DNA from: Methylobacterium sp. J-078
GTDB taxonomy: Bacteria > Pseudomonadota > Alphaproteobacteria > Rhizobiales > Beijerinckiaceae
Assembly: GCF_022829285.1 (NCBI RefSeq)
Contig: NZ_JAKSYI010000057.1
Coordinates: 1-64,000 of the forward strand
Direction: 5' to 3'
Length of the DNA stretch: 64,000 nucleotides
Numbering within the stretch: the stretch's first letter is position 1; each line of letters opens with the position of its first letter. The notes below the pieces were generated by a model. That model searched no databases, was not told where the DNA came from, and was given only the letters and a program-made list of their open reading frames with translations. Positions 59,734 through 64,000 of the stretch are shown piece by piece. Made by a program: the position numbers and the translations under genes.

Positions 59734-61215
59734 TCAGCGGGCCAGCACCCGCGCGGCGTCCTTGGTGGTCTCGACGGCCTGCGCCACGCTGCCGATCGAG
59801 CGGGTGATCGTCCCGAGGCTCTGGGAGATCGCCGCCACCGCGCCCGCCGCGTGCTGCATGTTGCCCGACATGTCCTGGGTGACCACGCTCTGCTCCTCCA
59901 CCGCGGCGGCCGTACTCGTCACGTAGTCCCGCATCTGCGCGACCGAGCCCTGGATGGTGTCCAGGGCCTCCACGACCTGCCGCGAGACGGCCTGCACGTT
60001 GTCGATCTCGCCCGTGATCTGGTCGGTGGCGCGGGCCGCCTGGTTGGCGAGGCTCTTCACCTCCTGCGCCACCACGGCGAAGCCGCGCCCCGCCTCGCCC
60101 GCCCGCGCCGACTCGATAGTGGCGTTGAGGGCGAGCAGGTTGATCTGGCCCGCGATGCTCTGGATCAGCCCGACGATGCCGCTCATCGCGGCCGCCGCCT
60201 GGCTCAGGGTCCGGGTGAATTCGGAGGCCGCCGCGACCTGCCCCTGCGCGGAGTCGGTGGCCGCGCGCGACAGGGCCATGCTCTGCGCGATCTCCGCGAC
60301 GGAGGCCGCCAGTTCCTCGGAAGCCGCCGCCATGGTCTGCACGTTGTTCGCCGTGCTGCCGGCGGCCTCGCTGGCGGCGCGGGCCTGCGCGTCGGAATGG
60401 AGCAGGGCGCCGTCGATCTCGCCGAAGTTGCGGGCGATCAGCCGGCGCAGCTCGTTCAGGAGCGTCACCTGCGCGGTGATGTCGGTGGCGAACTTCACCA
60501 CCTTGTAGGGACGCCCATTGGCATCCAGGATGGGGTTGTAGGAGGCCTCGATCCAGATCTCGCGCCCGCCCTTGGCGAGGCGCCGGTACTGCGCCGCCTG
60601 GTAGCTGCCGGCGCGGAGCTTCGCCCAGAAGGCCGCGTAGTCGGCGCTCGCGCGCTCGGCTGCGTCCACAAACATGCGGTGGTGCTGGCCAACGATCTCG
60701 GAGCGCGCGTAGCCCATCGCCGCCAGGAAGTTCGCGTTGGCGTCCAGCACGATGCCGTCGAGGTCGAACGCGATCACGGCCTGCGCCTTGTCGAGGGCGG
60801 CGATCTGGCCCTGGAGGTCGGCCTCCGCCGATTTCCGGCGGGTGATGTCGGTGGCGAACTTCACCACCTTGTAGGGCTTGCCGCTGCGGTCGAGGAGGGG
60901 ATTGTAGGACGCCTCGATCCAGACCTCGCGGCCGCCCTTGGCGAGGCGTCGGTATTGCGCCGCCTGGTAAGAGCCCCGGCGCAGCCCGGCCCAGAAGGCC
61001 GCGTAGTCTGGGCTGTCGCGCTCGGCGGCCTCGACGAAGAGGCTGTGGTGCCGCCCCTGGATCTCGGGAAGCGTGTAGCCGATGACCGAGAGAAAGTTCG
61101 AATTGGCTGTGATCACCGTGCCGTCGAGATCGAACTCGATGATCCCCTGCGACTTGTCCAGGGCCGCGATCTTGGCTTGCGTTTCGACGACCAGCTTGTT
61201 GCGTAGACCCAACAT
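59734..61215 (-). CDS. Soluble chemoreceptor with two PAS domains
   Basis: 493 residues from ATG 61215 (GAGGCGTTCG upstream; ATG 61227 also possible). Two tandem PAS domains (residues about 15-125 and 137-247) share long near-identical stretches: [20 protein letters not shown] against the same with I for V. Then a helical signalling region with the receptor hairpin [20 protein letters not shown] and [20 protein letters not shown]. No transmembrane helices. It would relay redox or ligand signals to CheA/CheW; a heme- or flavin-binding PAS is possible but not shown. No other che genes are in the window. Confidence 0.88.
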   Translation of the reverse strand: MLGLRNKLVVETQAKIAALDKSQGIIEFDLDGTVITANSNFLSVIGYTLPEIQGRHHSLFVEAAERDSPDYAAFWAGLRRGSYQAAQYRRLAKGGREVWIEASYNPLLDRSGKPYKVVKFATDITRRKSAEADLQGQIAALDKAQAVIAFDLDGIVLDANANFLAAMGYARSEIVGQHHRMFVDAAERASADYAAFWAKLRAGSYQAAQYRRLAKGGREIWIEASYNPILDANGRPYKVVKFATDITAQVTLLNELRRLIARNFGEIDGALLHSDAQARAASEAAGSTANNVQTMAAASEELAASVAEIAQSMALSRAATDSAQGQVAAASEFTRTLSQAAAAMSGIVGLIQSIAGQINLLALNATIESARAGEAGRGFAVVAQEVKSLANQAARATDQITGEIDNVQAVSRQVVEALDTIQGSVAQMRDYVTSTAAAVEEQSVVTQDMSGNMQHAAGAVAAISQSLGTITRSIGSVAQAVETTKDAARVLAR

Positions 61216-61808
61216 CGAACGCCTCATGGACGGAGCCTCGTGAGGCTCGTTCTGCCAGACTTCGAGTGATCGCCAGCGACGTGCGACCGTCTCGATGAAT
61301 GAATTAACCCGAAAATTGTTAAAAAACCTCAATCCGAACGGGTGACTCGCATTCGAATTCGTATCGGATGGCGGGGTATTTCTTCTGACATCATCGATTG
61401 GTTGTATCGAATCCTCTGCGGTTTTGAGCCTGGCCGCATTCGGTTGTAAAATTCCCCATATAGGATCGAGTCGGCTGGGCCCTCCGACTCGCGGCCCCTG
61501 TGCCCGACCCCGCGCGGCGCCCACGCAGGACCGGCCTGTCCGACCGTGGCCGCGCGATTTCGGACGGCGCGATATTGTCACCGGTCGGTGCGAGGCGTGT
61601 TGGAACTCGCGGGCGGTTGGTGTATGAGCCTGCCCCAAGTGCAGTTTCTGCGCCGATTCGAGGCCGTCTGACGGACGTCCCGCCCGGGTGAAATCCCGGG
61701 TCCGGGACGTTTTGCAGTTCGCGTCGCGGGGCTCCGTCGGGGGACTCGGGCGAGGGGACTCGGGGTCGGCGCCGCCCAACAAACCTACGACTCAGAGGAT
61801 TGAAACCG
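61216..61808. other. 593-bp gap upstream of rpsU
   Basis: Separates divergent chemoreceptor and rpsU genes. AT-rich around 61290-61400. No supported gene and no clear riboswitch-like structure; promoters of both genes must lie here. Confidence 0.4.
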
Positions 61809-62129
61809 TTGCAGGTACTCGTTCGCGACAACAACGTCGACCAAGCCCTCCGCGTGCTGAAGAAGAAGATGCAGCGCGAGGGCATCTTCCGCGAGATGAA
61901 GCAGCGCAAGGCCTACGAGAAGCCCTCCGTCCGCAAGGCACGTGAGAAGGCCGAGGCCGTGCGCCGCGCCCGCAAGCAGGCCCGCAAGACCGCGATCCGC
62001 GAGGGCCTGATCGCCGCGCCGAAGCCGAAGCCCCGTTTCGGCGCCGGTGCGCCGCGTCGTCCGGGCGGTTCGCCCTTCGCCCCGTCGGCCCCGTCCGTGC
62101 CGCCCGCCGCCGGCCCCGCCAGCGCCTGA
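61809..62129 (+). CDS. rpsU: 30S ribosomal protein S21
   Basis: 106 residues starting (M)[20 protein letters not shown] from TTG 61809. AGAGGA at 61794-61799 is nine bases before it; the TTG at 61800 directly abuts that site and is unlikely. The family core [20 protein letters not shown] and [18 protein letters not shown] is followed by a Pro/Gly/Ala-rich tail ([18 protein letters not shown]) that is longer than in E. coli S21. S21 helps start-codon selection on the small subunit. A strong terminator follows at 62187. Confidence 0.92.
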   Translation: MQVLVRDNNVDQALRVLKKKMQREGIFREMKQRKAYEKPSVRKAREKAEAVRRARKQARKTAIREGLIAAPKPKPRFGAGAPRRPGGSPFAPSAPSVPPAAGPASA

Positions 62130-62186
62130 GGCCCCGGGTCCGGGGAGGCCGCGCGCCTCTCCGGTGGTCGGAATACACGATGGGAC

Positions 62187-62214
62187 AGCCCGGTCGCCTT
62201 GCGGCCGGGCTTTT
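62187..62214 (+). terminator. Terminator of rpsU
   Basis: GCCCGG (62188-62193) pairs with CCGGGC (62205-62210) around a short GC-rich loop, followed by TTTT. Confidence 0.75.
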
Positions 62215-62360
62215 CTGCTTTGGAATCCGCTTTTAGTGCCCTGCGCGGGGCGACGGTACGGTCAGGCGGGCCAGCGAGGCGCGGGCCGGGACCTGCCCAC
62301 GCTCCCAAGCCTGCTCGACGGCTCGGGGGAGCTCGGGCAGGCCTTGGGATGTGCCGCGGA

Positions 62361-62753
62361 TCAGGCGGCGCGCGCCGCCATCGTGGCGTGCTCGGCCTGG
62401 ACCAGCACGTCGAGGGCGCGCCAGGGCTTCTGCATGTAGACGACCTGGGCCGGCAGGCCCGCGACCCCGCGCGCGTCGCCCCCGGAGGTGAGGACCACCC
62501 TGACGTCGGGCCAGCGGCGCTCGACCGCCGTCGCCAGCGCGATGCCGTCCATGCCCGCACCGAGGCGCACGTCCGCGAAGAGCAGGGCGACTTGACCGCC
62601 CGCGCGCTCGAGCACCGAGATCGCCGCCTCCGCGCTATCGCAGGCGATCACGTCGAGATCGGTCTCTTCGAGGACGGCGGTGGCGAGGTTGCGGACCTCG
62701 GCATCGTCCTCGACCACGAGGGCGATCGGACAATCGGTGTGGGAGCGATCCAT
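62361..62753 (-). CDS. Single-domain response regulator
   Basis: 130 residues from ATG 62753 with AAAGGAGACTTC upstream. A receiver domain only: acidic pair in IALVVEDDAEVRNLATAVLE, phospho-accepting Asp in ALLFADVRLGAGMDGIALAT, Ser/Thr in VVLTSGGDA, and Lys in VVYMQKPWRALD. No output domain, so it acts by binding partners, as in CheY-like or HWE-kinase phosphorelays. The partner kinase is not adjacent. Confidence 0.88.
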   Translation of the reverse strand: MDRSHTDCPIALVVEDDAEVRNLATAVLEETDLDVIACDSAEAAISVLERAGGQVALLFADVRLGAGMDGIALATAVERRWPDVRVVLTSGGDARGVAGLPAQVVYMQKPWRALDVLVQAEHATMAARAA

Positions 62754-63235
62754 GAAGTCTCCTTTGCGGGCGGGCTCGTGCGACGGGGGTCTTGCGGACG
62801 AGGCGGGCCGGCCTCGCGCGCCGGCGGAGGTCGGGTTGGCTGTGTACGGCCGGGTTGCGTCCAGCGATCCGCGCTGATTCTCTTGTGGTGATGCTGCGCT
62901 GCCACGGTGCGGCCGACAAGAGTCCGAATCGATGATCCGGCTATGCGGTTCCCGCATCGGCGCGCCCCATTCCCGCCGGGGTCCTGTGATCAGTCGCCGG
63001 GGCTCGCGCGGAACCGGTTCGCAGGGTCCGCCGTCCGAGGCTTTCCAACGCGGTGCGCCTCTTGCATGGCTTGGCCGGTCGGAGGTCGAGCCGGGGCGTC
63101 ACGTTAACGATCCATTCACCGTGATGGCCCGAACCTGATCGGCGCCGATGCCGGAACGGGTGCACGAAGCGGGCGTCGCCATCGGCGGCGAACCGCGATC
63201 AGGGCGTTGTCGGGACCAGGGGGTGTTTGCCAGTC
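62754..63235. other. 482-bp divergent gap
   Basis: Between the receiver gene (leftward) and the amidotransferase gene (rightward). No gene supported; promoters for both are expected, and none is clearly recognised. Confidence 0.35.
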
Positions 63236-64000
63236 ATGTGCCGCTTTCTCGCCTATTCCGGTGAGCCGGTCTTCCTGACCGACCTCGTCTGCGCACCGAC
63301 GCACTCGCTGGTCCACCAGTCGCTCCACGCGGCCGAGGCGAAGACGGAAACCAACGGCGACGGCTTCGGCATCGGCTGGTACGGCGAGCGGGTCGATCCG
63401 GGCCTGTACCGCGACGTCTGCCCGGCCTGGTCGGACGAGAACCTCGTCAATCTCTGCCAGCAGGTCCGGGCGCGGATGTTCTTCGCCCATGTGCGGGCCT
63501 CGACGGGCACCGCGACCACCCGGGCGAACTGCCATCCCTTCGCCCATGGCCGCCACCTGTTCATGCACAACGGCCAGATCGGCGGCTATCACCGCATCAA
63601 GCGGCGCCTCGAGGCGCTGATCCCCGACGCCCTCTACGACGTCCGGCGCGGCACCACCGATTCCGAGGCGATCTTCCTCCTGGCGCTGGCCAACGGCCTC
63701 GCGGAGGACCCGGTCGGCGCCATGGCGCGGACGCTCGCCACCGTGCGCGACCTGATGCGGGCGGCCGAGGCTACCGAGCCCCTGCGCTTCACCGCCGTCG
63801 TCACCGATGGCGAGACCCTGACGGCCTTTCGCTGGGCCTGCGACGGCTCCCCCCCGAGCCTGTATTACCGCGAGACCGAGACCGGCCTCGTCGTGGTCTC
63901 CGAGCCGATCGACGGCTGCCGCGACGGCTGGAAGGTCGTGCCCAAGGGGGGCACGCTCCAGGCCCGTCGCGGCGGCCCGGTGATCGTCGGCGGCCCCGAG
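63236..64000 (+). CDS. Class II glutamine amidotransferase (cut by window end)
   Basis: Open from ATG 63236 to the end of the window (255 codons, no stop). The N-terminal nucleophile Cys2 is in MCRFLAYSGEPVFLTDLVC. Family segments: NGDGFGIGWYGER, MFFAHVRASTGTATTRANCH, PFAHGRHLFMHNGQIGGYHR and GTTDSEAIFLLALANGL. This is the GATase_4/YafJ-EgtC type, with a lone amidase domain. It releases ammonia from glutamine or a gamma-glutamyl bond. EgtC (ergothioneine synthesis) is one possibility but egtB and egtD are not visible. The C-terminus is missing from the window. Confidence 0.87.
   Translation, partial: MCRFLAYSGEPVFLTDLVCAPTHSLVHQSLHAAEAKTETNGDGFGIGWYGERVDPGLYRDVCPAWSDENLVNLCQQVRARMFFAHVRASTGTATTRANCHPFAHGRHLFMHNGQIGGYHRIKRRLEALIPDALYDVRRGTTDSEAIFLLALANGLAEDPVGAMARTLATVRDLMRAAEATEPLRFTAVVTDGETLTAFRWACDGSPPSLYYRETETGLVVVSEPIDGCRDGWKVVPKGGTLQARRGGPVIVGGPE

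Noticed and set aside
1..64000. CRISPR array, retron or diversity-generating retroelement
   Set aside because: No regularly spaced repeats, no cas genes and no reverse transcriptase motif were found on either strand.

Overview
The window looks like chromosome of a Methylobacterium/Methylorubrum-type alphaproteobacterium. This is inferred from high GC, an oxalate-degradation cluster (oxc, two frc genes, an OxlT-type antiporter, a GntR/FCD regulator), a 1,626-residue NAD-glutamate dehydrogenase, an alphaproteobacterial-type ribosomal protein S21, a Hint-domain adhesin-like protein and lineage-typical small proteins. No 16S or other species marker is present.

Layout. (1) 1-3012: degenerate left flank with a broken AraC-family remnant, two near-identical terminator hairpins and five small unknown genes. 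(2) 3013-22818: a 19.8-kb integrated element bounded by 46-bp direct repeats. The right copy is the 3' part of an intact tRNA-Thr(GGT) gene at 22774-22848. The element holds, in order: tyrosine integrase, AlpA-like and small early genes, a separate prim-pol and P4/D5-type helicase, small DNA-binding proteins, a Nu1-like small terminase, a tape-measure protein with a muralytic domain, a Mu gpP-like hub, AT-rich cargo (membrane protein plus 40-residue protein, HipA-like kinase plus DUF3037 protein, Hint/AIDA-repeat protein), an XRE regulator and three unknown genes. I find no capsid, portal or large terminase. It is therefore a phage-satellite-like element or a reduced prophage. (3) 22.9-30.7 kb: housekeeping and envelope genes: NUDIX hydrolase, OhrR-like MarR regulator, HD-GYP protein, L,D-transpeptidase, polysaccharide deacetylase, esterase, NTF2-like protein, OsmC. 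(4) 30.8-44.5 kb: the oxalate cluster. (5) 44.5-64 kb: HWE kinase plus KaiC-like ATPase, an OpgC/SGNH/flippase/FemAB-like envelope group, FKBP, a PAS-PAS-XRE regulator, NAD-GDH, a soluble PAS-PAS chemoreceptor, rpsU, a receiver protein and a class II amidotransferase cut by the window end.

How the oxalate region works. OxlT would import oxalate and export formate. Frc moves CoA from formyl-CoA to oxalate, and Oxc decarboxylates oxalyl-CoA back to formyl-CoA. Promoters of PAS-frc1, oxlT and oxc-frc2 share a 17-bp element TGGYAT-N5-ATACCA. Weaker versions precede a CBS-domain gene and a 53-residue membrane-protein gene. I infer these are operators of the GntR regulator encoded beside oxc, which would add several unstudied proteins, including a zeta-toxin-like P-loop protein, to the oxalate response.

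Most novel-looking items: the tail-hub-only satellite-like element with HipA-like/DUF3037 cargo; the predicted oxalate operator set; the P-loop protein at 37915-39732; and the hidden small genes at 15139-15261, 39809-39970 and 10657-10905.
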